DNA of 64,000 nucleotides from NCBI GenBank assembly GCA_964652025.1, contig CAZYZX010000002.1, positions 62,001 to 126,000 on the forward strand. The letters are read 5' to 3'. This DNA is from JAEXOD01 sp964652025 (GTDB taxonomy: Bacteria > Bacteroidota > Ignavibacteria > Ignavibacteriales > Melioribacteraceae). A model generated the notes under the pieces. It did not search any database, was not told where the DNA came from, and saw nothing but the letters and a program-made list of their open reading frames with translations. Position 1 is the stretch's first letter, and each line of letters starts with the position of its first letter. Positions 54,416 to 63,611 of this stretch are shown here, one piece after another. The translations under genes and the position numbers were made by a program.

Positions 54416-56818
54416 ATGATTAAAAATAAGTATGGATATTTTTCTGAAGATAACCGTGAGTTTGTAATTACAGACCCAAGAACACCTCGTCCTTGGTTTA
54501 ATTACATGTGGAACGAGCACTATGGAGGCTTAATCTCTCACACTGGTGGTGGTTTTAGCTTTTTAGATTCACCGCGTGATAATCGATTAACTCGTATGCG
54601 TTATAACTGTTTGCCTTGGGATAGACCTGGTAGATATGTAATTATTAAAGATTCTGAATCCGGTAAATATTGGTCATTAAGTTGGGCTCCTACTATTGAT
54701 ATTAATTACGATTTTTATGAATGCCGACATGGACAAGGTTATACAAAAATTACTACTGTTTATAATAACATTAAAGGAGAAATAACTTATTTTGTTCCTC
54801 AAGACTCCAACGCAGAAATTTGGAGAGTTAAATTAACTGATTTAAGTGGCAAAAATAGAAAGCTGGAAATATATTCTTTTACAGAATTAATGATGGGGAA
54901 CGCCTTAAATGATATTATTAATCAACCTAACGATAAGCATTTCACTGAAATTAATTTTAATAAAGAATTAAATGGACTTGTTGCTACAAGAAGGTATTGG
55001 GTGCTAAACAAAAAAGTATCGGTTGCACAACCAAATATTGCATGGGGTTATAATTTGTTATTTACTAACACCCTGCCAGTTACTGGTTTTGATGGTAGCT
55101 TAGATAAGTTTATTGGACGTTGGCGTTCCGAAGCTAACCCCATTGCTATTGAAACTAGTACTATGGGTAATACCGAAATAACCGCTGGCGACCCTGTTGC
55201 CGCTCTTCAATCTAAAACAGAATTATCCCCTAATTCTTCTATTAATTTTGCTACTATTCTTACTGTTGTAAAAAAAGAAGAATCTTATTATGATTACATT
55301 AATAAAAACAAACTAAATAACTTAGATGAAATAGATAATAAATTTAAAGATTTAAAAAATTATTGGAATAATTATCTAAATCATGTACAATGTAAAACAC
55401 CAGATGAAAACTTTAATTTAATGCTTAATGTATGGAACCAATATCAAGCTGCTGTTACTTTTGATATGGCTCGAAATTCGGGCTATTACCATGGTGGATT
55501 ACTTTTTGGAACAGGCATGCGAGACCAATTTCAAGATATACTTGGTGTTGTAATTGTAAATCCAAATAGAGTTAAAGCTAGGCTATTAAATGCATTAAGA
55601 TTTCAATTTAAAGATGGCTCAACATTACATAATTTCTTTAAACTTACTGATTGGGGAGAAAAAACAAACCACTCCGATACACCCCTTTGGGTACCTTTTG
55701 GCATTGTTGAATACCTAAACGAAACGGGTGATTTTTCGATTCTTGATGAAGTAGTTAAATTTTACGATGAAGGCGAAGCAACAGTTTATGAACACTTAAA
55801 ACGAGCAATAAACTTTGCTTTATCTGCTACTACTGAACGCGGATTACCCAAAATAATGAACGGTGACTGGAACGATACCCTTGACCATGTTGGACCTAAA
55901 GGTAAAGGTGAAACTGTTTGGGGTGCTTTCTTTTTAGCTTATGTAATCAAAAAGACCTTTGAACTACTTAAATATAAAAAAGATGTCGAAACCCTTAGCG
56001 AATGGGAAAAAGCATATAATAATTTGGCAGAAATAACTAATAAATATTGCTGGGACGAAGATTGGTATATTAGAGCTTTCCGCGATAATGGCGAACCATT
56101 AGGCATAAAAGCTCACAAACAAGGCAAAATTTTTATTAATTCCCAAACTTGGGCTGTTATATCTGGCTGTGCTACTAAGGAACGAGCTAATTCTGCGCTA
56201 GACTCGTGTAAAAAATACTTATTAACCCCTTACGGCATGCAAATTTGCTACCCTGCTTACAGAGAAGTAGAAGATAATGTTGGGTTAATTAGTAGATGTG
56301 TACCGGGTAAAAAAGAAAATGGTGCAGTATTTAATCATGCTTCATCTTGGTTTGTTCTTGCATCAATTCTTAATGGCGATGCAGAATCTGCTTTTGATGT
56401 TTATTCTAAAATGTTACCTGTAAATTCATCTAAAAATATTGACCAATACGAAACAGAACCTTATGTTTTTTCAGAATATGTTACAAGCCCAGAACATCCT
56501 ACAGAAAACCAAGCAAGTCACTCGTGGCTTACTGGCACCGCTGTTTGGATGTATAGAATTGGATTAGATTATATCCTCGGATTACAAACTTCATTAAATG
56601 GAATAACAATTAATCCAAATATTCCATCGGCTTGGGATAGTTATTCAGTTAAACGAATTTTTAGAGGTAAAACTATATCCCTTAATGTCGAAAATCCTAA
56701 CCACATTAATAATGGTATTAAAGAAATTTTTGTAAATGGTATTAAAACGGATAGTAATTTTATTAATCCTGATAATTTTACTGATGACATTATTAATATA
56801 AAAGTAATTTTAGGTTAA
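54416..56818 (+). CDS. GH94 glycoside phosphorylase (cellobiose/chitobiose phosphorylase-like)
   Basis: 800 residues. N-terminal beta-sandwich (NREFVITDPRTPRPWFNYMWN; HTGGGFSFL), helical linker, and alpha/alpha barrel. The catalytic Asp is in the NGDWND motif (D484), followed by GKGETVWGAFF. The phosphate-binding motif is PGKKENGAVFNH. GH94 enzymes break a beta-glycoside with phosphate to give a sugar-1-phosphate. No signal peptide. Substrate identity cannot be decided from the sequence. The next gene starts 2 bases on. Confidence 0.92.
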   Translation: MIKNKYGYFSEDNREFVITDPRTPRPWFNYMWNEHYGGLISHTGGGFSFLDSPRDNRLTRMRYNCLPWDRPGRYVIIKDSESGKYWSLSWAPTIDINYDFYECRHGQGYTKITTVYNNIKGEITYFVPQDSNAEIWRVKLTDLSGKNRKLEIYSFTELMMGNALNDIINQPNDKHFTEINFNKELNGLVATRRYWVLNKKVSVAQPNIAWGYNLLFTNTLPVTGFDGSLDKFIGRWRSEANPIAIETSTMGNTEITAGDPVAALQSKTELSPNSSINFATILTVVKKEESYYDYINKNKLNNLDEIDNKFKDLKNYWNNYLNHVQCKTPDENFNLMLNVWNQYQAAVTFDMARNSGYYHGGLLFGTGMRDQFQDILGVVIVNPNRVKARLLNALRFQFKDGSTLHNFFKLTDWGEKTNHSDTPLWVPFGIVEYLNETGDFSILDEVVKFYDEGEATVYEHLKRAINFALSATTERGLPKIMNGDWNDTLDHVGPKGKGETVWGAFFLAYVIKKTFELLKYKKDVETLSEWEKAYNNLAEITNKYCWDEDWYIRAFRDNGEPLGIKAHKQGKIFINSQTWAVISGCATKERANSALDSCKKYLLTPYGMQICYPAYREVEDNVGLISRCVPGKKENGAVFNHASSWFVLASILNGDAESAFDVYSKMLPVNSSKNIDQYETEPYVFSEYVTSPEHPTENQASHSWLTGTAVWMYRIGLDYILGLQTSLNGITINPNIPSAWDSYSVKRIFRGKTISLNVENPNHINNGIKEIFVNGIKTDSNFINPDNFTDDIINIKVILG

Positions 56819-56819
56819 T

Positions 56820-57593
56820 ATGAAAGATTCATTAAAAATAGGTTTAGTACAATACTCGCCTGCTTGGGAAAACCCAGCAGGCAGTGTTGAAAAAATTGAC
56901 AAATTATTAAACACTCAAAATAGAGAATTTGATTTACTAGTTTTCCCTGAACTTACTTTAACAGGCTTTACATTTAGCTCTGCTAAACTTGCAGAAGATA
57001 TCGATGGAATTTCTACAACATATTTTATTAAACTAGCTCAAAAATTTAATTCTGATATTATGGCTGGTTTAATAGAACGCGATGATGAAAATATATATAA
57101 TTGTTTAATTCATATAGATAAAAAAGGATTAATAAAAGCAAAATATAGAAAAATTCATCCATTTAGCTTTGCTGGTGAAAACAAATATTTTAACTCTACA
57201 AAAGAACCTATAATTACAAAAATAGATGATATAAAAATTGGTTTATCAATTTGCTATGATTTAAGATTTCCTGAATTATATAGACTTTATGCAAAAGAAA
57301 AAGTTGATTTATTAATTAATATTGCAAACTGGCCACAAAAACGTATTGAACATTGGCAGTTACTAACTAAAGCAAGAGCTTTGGAAAATTTAGCTTATTT
57401 TATTGGTGTTAATCGTGTTGGTAAAGACCCCGATAATGTTTATAATGGCTTTAGCTCAATCGTTAGCCCTTTGGGTGAATTATTAAATCAATACTCATCT
57501 AATGAAGAAATTATCTATCATGTAATAGATCTTAATTTATTATCTACTGTTCGCAATAAATTTAGTTTCTTAAACGATATAAAGCTTATATAA
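56820..57593 (+). CDS. Carbon-nitrogen hydrolase (omega-amidase-like)
   Basis: 257 residues. Catalytic triad E44 (FPELTLTGF), K111 (YRKIHPF) and C145 (SICYDLRFPELYR). LDLRFPELYR-type loop and size match YafV/Nit2-like omega-amidases, which hydrolyse alpha-ketoglutaramate or similar amides. Its place at the end of the glycoside cluster may be by chance. Confidence 0.9.
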   Translation: MKDSLKIGLVQYSPAWENPAGSVEKIDKLLNTQNREFDLLVFPELTLTGFTFSSAKLAEDIDGISTTYFIKLAQKFNSDIMAGLIERDDENIYNCLIHIDKKGLIKAKYRKIHPFSFAGENKYFNSTKEPIITKIDDIKIGLSICYDLRFPELYRLYAKEKVDLLINIANWPQKRIEHWQLLTKARALENLAYFIGVNRVGKDPDNVYNGFSSIVSPLGELLNQYSSNEEIIYHVIDLNLLSTVRNKFSFLNDIKLI

Positions 57594-57696
57594 TTAGAAT
57601 AATTTAATACAGTTTTATCCTTTTTTTTCATTTTATTTTACTAATATTTTTAGTATTTTTTAGGGTAAACTATAATAATTTATACTGAGATAAGCT

Positions 57697-60600
57697 ATGT
57701 TTAATCAAATTGATAAGTTATTTAATTATTTATGCTTAGCATTATTTTTATTGGTCTTTAATTCGCAAATTTTTGGTCAAAATAGTATAGTTAATGGATT
57801 AGACCCTTCAAAAAAAATCACTCAATACATATTAGATATTTGGACAACGGATGACGGGTTACCTCAAAATTCCATTCAATCTATTATTCAAACTAAAGAC
57901 GGTTATATTTGGGCTGCTACACAAGAAGGAATTGTTAGGTTTGATGGAATTCAATTTACAGTTTTTGACGTTAGAAACACACCCGAACTAAAAAATAATT
58001 ATGTAAATTTTTTATTTGAAGATAGTAACGGTTATTTATGGATTTGCACAAACGGTGGTGGTGTTACTAAATATAAAAATGGTATTTTTGAATCTTTATC
58101 CACAGAAAATGGCTTCCCAAGTGATTTTATTAACAGTATGACCGAAGATAAAAATGGCATATTATGGTTTGGAACTCAACAAGGATTAGTTAAATATGAT
58201 GGTAAAAAGGGGCAATTATTAACCACAGCTAATGGCTTAAGCTCTAATATTTTAACTAATATAAAAACTGCAGCTAATGGTAATTTATTAATTTGTACCG
58301 ATGGTGGCGGTTTTTTAATATACAATGGCAGTACATTTAAAGTCTATAATCAGCAAAATGGGCTTTCAGCTAATAGTATTCAAAATTGTTTTGAAGATAA
58401 ACAAGGCAATATTTGGCTTGCTTCTATTGCTGGTTTAAGTAGAATTTATAATGGTCAAGTTACAAACTATTCTACCGCTGATGGTATTCCTAATGGCGGA
58501 TTAACCACATTATATCAAGATAGCAAAGGAACTTTATGGCTTGGTGCCACAGTTGGTGGACTTGTTAGATTTAGAGGTGGTAATTATGAAGTTTTTGATG
58601 CTTCTAAAGGACTAAGCAATAATTCTGTTTTCTCTCTTTTTGAAGATAGAGAAGGGAGCCTTTGGATTGGTACCAACGGCAATGGTATTAATAGATTAAA
58701 AAATGGCAAATTTGTATGTTATACTGTAACAGAAGGCTTAAACAGCAATTTCGTTTGGTCTGCTACAGAAGATAAGGATGGCAATATTTGGATTAGCACT
58801 AATGATAAAGGACTTAATAAACTTACTAATGGCAAAGTTACCTTATCTTTAACTGATAAAGATGGGTTAACTTCCAACAATGTTAGATGTATTTTAGCAG
58901 ATTCTCGAGGTGATATCTGGATAGGCACAAGCGGTGGTGGGTTGATGATTTATTCCCAAGGAAAATTAAAAAAGTTTGAACATGATGCAGAACTTGGCAA
59001 TGAATTTATGCGTGTACTTTTCGAAGACTCGAAAGGTAATATTTGGATTGGTACAAATGGTGGTGGTACCTCTGTTTATTATGCTGATAAAAGCTTTAAA
59101 AGATTTACTGAAAGTAACGGATTAACTAATGGCTTCCCTAAAGTAATTTTTGAAGATAGTAAAAAAAATATTTGGATTGGGACAAACGGAGGAATATTTG
59201 TTTATAATGGTTCTACATTTACCCATATTGATAAACGAAAAGGACTTAGTGGAGATTTAATACGCTCCATTCATGAAGATTCCGATGGTACTATTTGGGT
59301 TGGCACTAGTGGTAATGGAATTACTAGAATAAAAAATGGTAAATATAGTGTAATTGACACAAAAAAAGGATTAATTGATGATTTAATATTTGTTATCTTA
59401 GAAGATAATAATGGCTATTTTTGGTTTAGTTGCAATAAAGGAATATTTAAGGCGCTAAAAAGCGAATTAAATGATGTTGCAGATGGGAAAATAGAAAAAT
59501 TAAATGCAATAGCATATGGTAAATCTGATGGAATGAAAAGCACAGAATGCAATGGAGGCTCACAACCTTCTGGTATTCGCACAAAAAACGGGATCCTTTG
59601 GTTTCCAACAATGGCTGGTTTTGTAACTATTAATCCCGATAATTTACAGAAAAACCCATACATTCCACCCGTTGTAATTGAAGGAATAATGGTTGATGAT
59701 GTTTGGTATTCTGCTTATCAACCAATAGAAATAGACGCCGGTAAATCTAGATTTGAATTCCATTTTGCAGGTCTTAGCTATCTTTATCCTCAAAGTGTAA
59801 AATTTAAATACATGTTAGAAGGTGTGGATGATGATTGGGTTGATGCTGGTAATAGACGAATAGCATATTATACCAATATATCACCTGGCAATTATAAATT
59901 TAGAGTTATTGCTTGTAATAATGATGGAGTTTGGAACGAAACAGGCGCAACTTTGGAATTTTACTTTACACCTTATTTTTATCAAACATGGTGGTTTTAT
60001 ACATTATTAATAATTGCTTTTGGATATGCTGGTTATAGAGTATATGACAACAGAATGAAAAACATTAAAAAAAGAGAAGAAGAACTTAAAAAGCAATTTG
60101 AATTTGAGCAAGAAAGCAAAAGACAACTAGAACAAAAAGAACAACAACTTTTGCTTGAAATGCAAAAATCTAAACAAGCATTTGAAGTATTAGATAAAGA
60201 GAAAAAGTATTTATCCGATAGTGCTGCAATTATGCTAGAAGCAATAAATAAATTTTCTAAAGGTGATTTAACTATACATTTAAGCTCAAATCAAGATGAT
60301 GATATTGCAAAATTGTTTGTAGGATTTTCTAAAGCAGTTGCTAATGTAAAAGAAATGTTTGAAAAAGTTTTAGAAGTTATAATCCACACAAACGAAGCAA
60401 CGGAAAAAATTAGAGAACAAACAGAGCAAGTTGCAGCCGGTACACAAGAGCAATCTGCCCAAGCTACAGAGGTTGTTGCAGCTGTTGAACAAATGACTGT
60501 ATCTGCACAAGAAATGTCCCGTAATATTAGATTTGCAGCCGAACAAGCAAAATCCGCTGGTAATTTTGCTAAAGAAGGCGGCAAGATTGTTCTAGAAACA

Positions 60601-61251
60601 ATTAACGGCATGAATTCAATTGCAAATATTGTATTAAATTCTGCTGAATTGATTAAAAAATTAGGTGAAAGTAGTAACCAAATTGGGGAAATAGTTCAAG
60701 TTATAAACGATATAGCAGACCAAACAAATTTACTTGCACTAAATGCTGCAATTGAAGCTGCACGTGCTGGAGAGCAAGGACGTGGATTTGCAGTTGTTGC
60801 CGATGAAGTTAGAAAACTTAGCGAAAGAACTGCTAATGCAACAAAAGAAATTGCACATATGATTAAACAGATCCAAAACGACACTAACAACGCTGTAAAA
60901 TCTATTAAAGCTGGAACTGAGGAAGTAGAAAAAGGTAAACAACTAGCTAAAAAAGCTGATGAATCACTTAACAAAATTATCGAAGGTTCACAAAATATTA
61001 CTAATATTATCCAAGATGTTGTTAGCTCCAGTGACATGCAATCTACTACTAGTATGGAAATTGCTAAAAATATAGAAGCCATTAGCAGTGTTACTTCAGA
61101 TACCGCTAAATCTGTTCAAGAAATTGTTTATTCAATTGAAGATTTACGCAATTTAACTAACACATTACAAGAACTATCTGAACAATTCAAAGTTAAAGAT
61201 GAAAACTTATTAGATGAAAAGCTTGAAAATAGTAAGTTGCTAAAATACTAA
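57697..61251 (+). CDS. Two-component-regulator propeller/Y_Y_Y sensor fused to a chemoreceptor signalling domain
   Basis: 1184 residues. Signal peptide; about residues 40-640 are repeats of the two-component-regulator propeller (Reg_prop), for example FEDSNGYLWICTNGGG, TEDKNGILWFGTQQGL, FEDREGSLWIGTNGNG. Then a Y_Y_Y domain (residues about 690-757, with VKFKYMLEGVDDDWVDAG), one transmembrane helix (766-786), a coiled coil, a short HAMP-like part, and an MCP signalling hairpin with DQTNLLALNAAIEAARAGEQ at about 1008. It ends without a histidine kinase. The MCP domain normally works with CheW/CheA, which are not in the window. A good terminator follows. Confidence 0.93.
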   Translation: MFNQIDKLFNYLCLALFLLVFNSQIFGQNSIVNGLDPSKKITQYILDIWTTDDGLPQNSIQSIIQTKDGYIWAATQEGIVRFDGIQFTVFDVRNTPELKNNYVNFLFEDSNGYLWICTNGGGVTKYKNGIFESLSTENGFPSDFINSMTEDKNGILWFGTQQGLVKYDGKKGQLLTTANGLSSNILTNIKTAANGNLLICTDGGGFLIYNGSTFKVYNQQNGLSANSIQNCFEDKQGNIWLASIAGLSRIYNGQVTNYSTADGIPNGGLTTLYQDSKGTLWLGATVGGLVRFRGGNYEVFDASKGLSNNSVFSLFEDREGSLWIGTNGNGINRLKNGKFVCYTVTEGLNSNFVWSATEDKDGNIWISTNDKGLNKLTNGKVTLSLTDKDGLTSNNVRCILADSRGDIWIGTSGGGLMIYSQGKLKKFEHDAELGNEFMRVLFEDSKGNIWIGTNGGGTSVYYADKSFKRFTESNGLTNGFPKVIFEDSKKNIWIGTNGGIFVYNGSTFTHIDKRKGLSGDLIRSIHEDSDGTIWVGTSGNGITRIKNGKYSVIDTKKGLIDDLIFVILEDNNGYFWFSCNKGIFKALKSELNDVADGKIEKLNAIAYGKSDGMKSTECNGGSQPSGIRTKNGILWFPTMAGFVTINPDNLQKNPYIPPVVIEGIMVDDVWYSAYQPIEIDAGKSRFEFHFAGLSYLYPQSVKFKYMLEGVDDDWVDAGNRRIAYYTNISPGNYKFRVIACNNDGVWNETGATLEFYFTPYFYQTWWFYTLLIIAFGYAGYRVYDNRMKNIKKREEELKKQFEFEQESKRQLEQKEQQLLLEMQKSKQAFEVLDKEKKYLSDSAAIMLEAINKFSKGDLTIHLSSNQDDDIAKLFVGFSKAVANVKEMFEKVLEVIIHTNEATEKIREQTEQVAAGTQEQSAQATEVVAAVEQMTVSAQEMSRNIRFAAEQAKSAGNFAKEGGKIVLETINGMNSIANIVLNSAELIKKLGESSNQIGEIVQVINDIADQTNLLALNAAIEAARAGEQGRGFAVVADEVRKLSERTANATKEIAHMIKQIQNDTNNAVKSIKAGTEEVEKGKQLAKKADESLNKIIEGSQNITNIIQDVVSSSDMQSTTSMEIAKNIEAISSVTSDTAKSVQEIVYSIEDLRNLTNTLQELSEQFKVKDENLLDEKLENSKLLKY

Positions 61252-61254
61252 AAT

Positions 61255-61280
61255 AAAAAAGCCCCATTTGGGGCTTTTTT
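61255..61280. terminator. Bidirectional terminator
   Basis: AAAAAAGCCCC-ATTT-GGGGCTTTTTT is symmetric, so it ends the chemoreceptor gene on the plus strand and the TPR gene on the minus strand. Confidence 0.92.
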
Positions 61281-61989
61281 ATTTGCAAAAAATCTTTTCT
61301 AAATCTGCTGCTCTTTCATAGCCTAAACTTTTGGCTTTATTTAAATCATCGCACCCACCCCTAAAATTTAATAAGCTAAATTTACTTAAAGCTCTTTCAA
61401 AATACCCTTCGGCAAATATTGGGGTGTGATTTAATACTTTGGTATAATCTGCTATTGCTTTTTCATATTGCTTAGCATTGTCGTATGCTATTCCTCTGTA
61501 AAAATATGATATTATATCTTCTTTATCATTATTTATTACATATGTAAAATCTTCAATAGCTTCTTTATATTTACCAAGTTTATTAAAAGCGTGCGCCCTA
61601 TTGGAATATGCATTTAAATTACTATTATCAATTAAAATATATTTGCTAAAATCTTCAACAGCACCTAAATAATCCCCACCAAATAACTTGGAATTACCTC
61701 TATTAAAAATAGCCGGATAATAAGAGCTATCTATCAATAAAACTGTATCGTAATCTGCTATCGAGTTAGCATATTCTCCTAATTCAAAATAAGCAATAGC
61801 ACGATTGTAATAAGCATCAGGGTCAGTTTTAATTTTTTCAATGTATTTAGTATATTCTTTTACAGAGCCCCATAAATCTTTTTTATCATATTTACTATAT
61901 GCTTTATTAAAGTGAATATAATAATCTTCCTTTTGTGCATAAAATACAGAAGAAATAAATAATATTATAATAAATAACTTAATTTTCAT
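61279..61989 (-). CDS. Exported TPR-repeat protein
   Basis: 236 residues. Signal peptide (MKIKLFIIILFISSVFYAQ) and at least four TPRs, for example AYYNRAIAYFELGEYANSIADYDTV, AYSNRAHAFNKLGKYKEAIEDFT and SYFYRGIAYDNAKQYEKAIADYT. The last part, GCDDLNKAKSLGY, is common at the end of such proteins. Probably periplasmic. Overlaps the small membrane gene by 11 bases. Function unknown. Confidence 0.85.
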   Translation of the reverse strand: MKIKLFIIILFISSVFYAQKEDYYIHFNKAYSKYDKKDLWGSVKEYTKYIEKIKTDPDAYYNRAIAYFELGEYANSIADYDTVLLIDSSYYPAIFNRGNSKLFGGDYLGAVEDFSKYILIDNSNLNAYSNRAHAFNKLGKYKEAIEDFTYVINNDKEDIISYFYRGIAYDNAKQYEKAIADYTKVLNHTPIFAEGYFERALSKFSLLNFRGGCDDLNKAKSLGYERAADLEKIFCK

Positions 61990-62218
61990 TTCTATTCTTT
62001 AAGGTTTCGTTTAATTTAACTAATAAATTAATTATTTTGGTAATAGAAAAGAAAAATAAAATTTCTATACCACCAATTATAAAAATAATATTCCATTTAG
62101 TATTCAAGTCATAGTCTTTTAATTTTAGCACAAAATCAATTATATAAATAAGTATTAAAAAACTTAAAACCCTTACTACCCCACTAAATGTAACTTTAAA
62201 GTTAAAACTTTTCTGCAT
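61979..62218 (-). CDS. Small membrane protein with two helices
   Basis: 79 residues. Two transmembrane helices (FSGVVRVLSFLILIYIIDFVL and WNIIFIIGGIEILFFFSITKII), with a basic, polar tail. It starts 9 bases after the NAGPA gene's stop and overlaps the TPR gene. No family recognised. The operon position suggests it is expressed with the NAGPA protein. Confidence 0.6.
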   Translation of the reverse strand: MQKSFNFKVTFSGVVRVLSFLILIYIIDFVLKLKDYDLNTKWNIIFIIGGIEILFFFSITKIINLLVKLNETLKNRNEN

Positions 62219-62226
62219 ATTAACCT

Positions 62227-63609
62227 TTAATAAATCTTTAAATAAATATCACCTAAAAAGTTTTTATATTTATATGTAATTTTAGTTTCACCTTTTTTTA
62301 AAGCCTTTATTGTCCCATCATTTATTTCTAAATAATCTTTATCATAATAATAAGTTATTAAATTATTATTTAATTTCCCTTTATAGCCCCATTTATCAAA
62401 TGCTTGTATATCAATTTGTGTTGTTTCGTTAACATATAATTCATTTTTTGTTAAACTGATAGATAGACTATTAATATTATCCTCATCAAGTAACAAATCG
62501 CACACGAATAAAGCATTATATACTTTTCTTTCACCTGTAATATCAGAAGGTTTGTTAACCACACTATCTCTAATAACCATTGTAGAAGAACCACCACCAT
62601 CAAAGTTTAGTGCTTCATAGCATCCCAAGTTTTTCATAAATTCTGAAAGCTCAGCTAAAGTCATTCCTACACTGTTTTTATCATCTCTACCATCAACAAC
62701 AACAATAAATAAGTTTTCTTTTTTTTCATCATAACCAATTGCTGTACGCGGATTTTTACCAAAAAACTTTAAACTTGTTAATCCCTCAATTCCATTAAAA
62801 TCACTTATTGTTTTTCCACTAAATAATATTTTTGGTAAACCTCCAATCATTTGATAAATATTATCAATTTTGGGGTCAACACCTAAATAAATTCCTAAAG
62901 TATCCTTTACAAAAAATTTACCTTTAGCTAAATCATCTCTAATTATTAATAAAAGTCTATCAGAAAATAAAAACTTAGGTATTTCTTTTTCATATTTTGA
63001 AACAACTAAATATTTTTGCTCCTGATTTATTACACTATTAACTAAGGGTTTTAGTATAAAAGCAACCTGGTTATTTTTTAATTGCAGTGGAATATTATAA
63101 TATTTATTAAATATATTAATTGAATCTTCCTTTTTGGTTACATTTAAATTATTTATTCTCCATTCATAAGATTTATTTTTTAAATAACCAATAAATTTAA
63201 TCGTGTCAATAAAAGGTATTTTCTTATCAGTAATCGCAAAAAGACTTCTCTTTATATTCGTCCCTTTAGCAAATTCCCCATCAATAATCATACTATTTTC
63301 AAATTGATATGGCTCTCCACCAAAAAAATCACAATTTACACCAGCAATAACATAATCACTATTGCTTAATTTCTTACTCATTTGGCTTACAGTTTGCCCA
63401 TTATTTCCTATTCGCTCTTCTGCTATTACAGATTTTATAACATTATTTTTTAATAGATTTATTTTTAATATATAAATATTATTCGGCTCTTCAGTTTTTA
63501 TATGATAATATACTACCCCACTACCAATCTCTTTAACTGTAAGAGTATCTATTGCAAAAAGATTGGTTTTAGTTAAAATTAATATTAAAATAAATTTTAT
63601 AAATTTCAT
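62227..63609 (-). CDS. NAGPA-family phosphodiester glycosidase-like protein
   Basis: 460 residues. Signal peptide, then the NAGPA core with NPRTAIGYDEKKENLFIVVVDGRD and LGCYEALNFDGGGSSTMVI, the hallmark FDGGGSS motif. The last 90 residues look like an Ig-like (Big_2) domain (ISLTKNELYVNETTQIDIQAFDKWG). NAGPA-fold proteins hydrolyse sugar phosphodiesters; in bacteria they are exported and linked to polysaccharide or teichoic acid changes. The gene is 2 bases after the SGNH gene. Confidence 0.88.
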   Translation of the reverse strand: MKFIKFILILILTKTNLFAIDTLTVKEIGSGVVYYHIKTEEPNNIYILKINLLKNNVIKSVIAEERIGNNGQTVSQMSKKLSNSDYVIAGVNCDFFGGEPYQFENSMIIDGEFAKGTNIKRSLFAITDKKIPFIDTIKFIGYLKNKSYEWRINNLNVTKKEDSINIFNKYYNIPLQLKNNQVAFILKPLVNSVINQEQKYLVVSKYEKEIPKFLFSDRLLLIIRDDLAKGKFFVKDTLGIYLGVDPKIDNIYQMIGGLPKILFSGKTISDFNGIEGLTSLKFFGKNPRTAIGYDEKKENLFIVVVDGRDDKNSVGMTLAELSEFMKNLGCYEALNFDGGGSSTMVIRDSVVNKPSDITGERKVYNALFVCDLLLDEDNINSLSISLTKNELYVNETTQIDIQAFDKWGYKGKLNNNLITYYYDKDYLEINDGTIKALKKGETKITYKYKNFLGDIYLKIY

Positions 63610-63611
63610 GT

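Noticed and set aside
60291..61082. Open frames on the minus strand opposite the chemoreceptor signalling domain (106, 128 and 67 codons)
   Set aside because: They are rich in Ser, Ala, Leu and Phe, as expected of the antisense of a Gln/Glu/Ala-rich coiled coil, and the plus-strand frame has clear MCP motifs.
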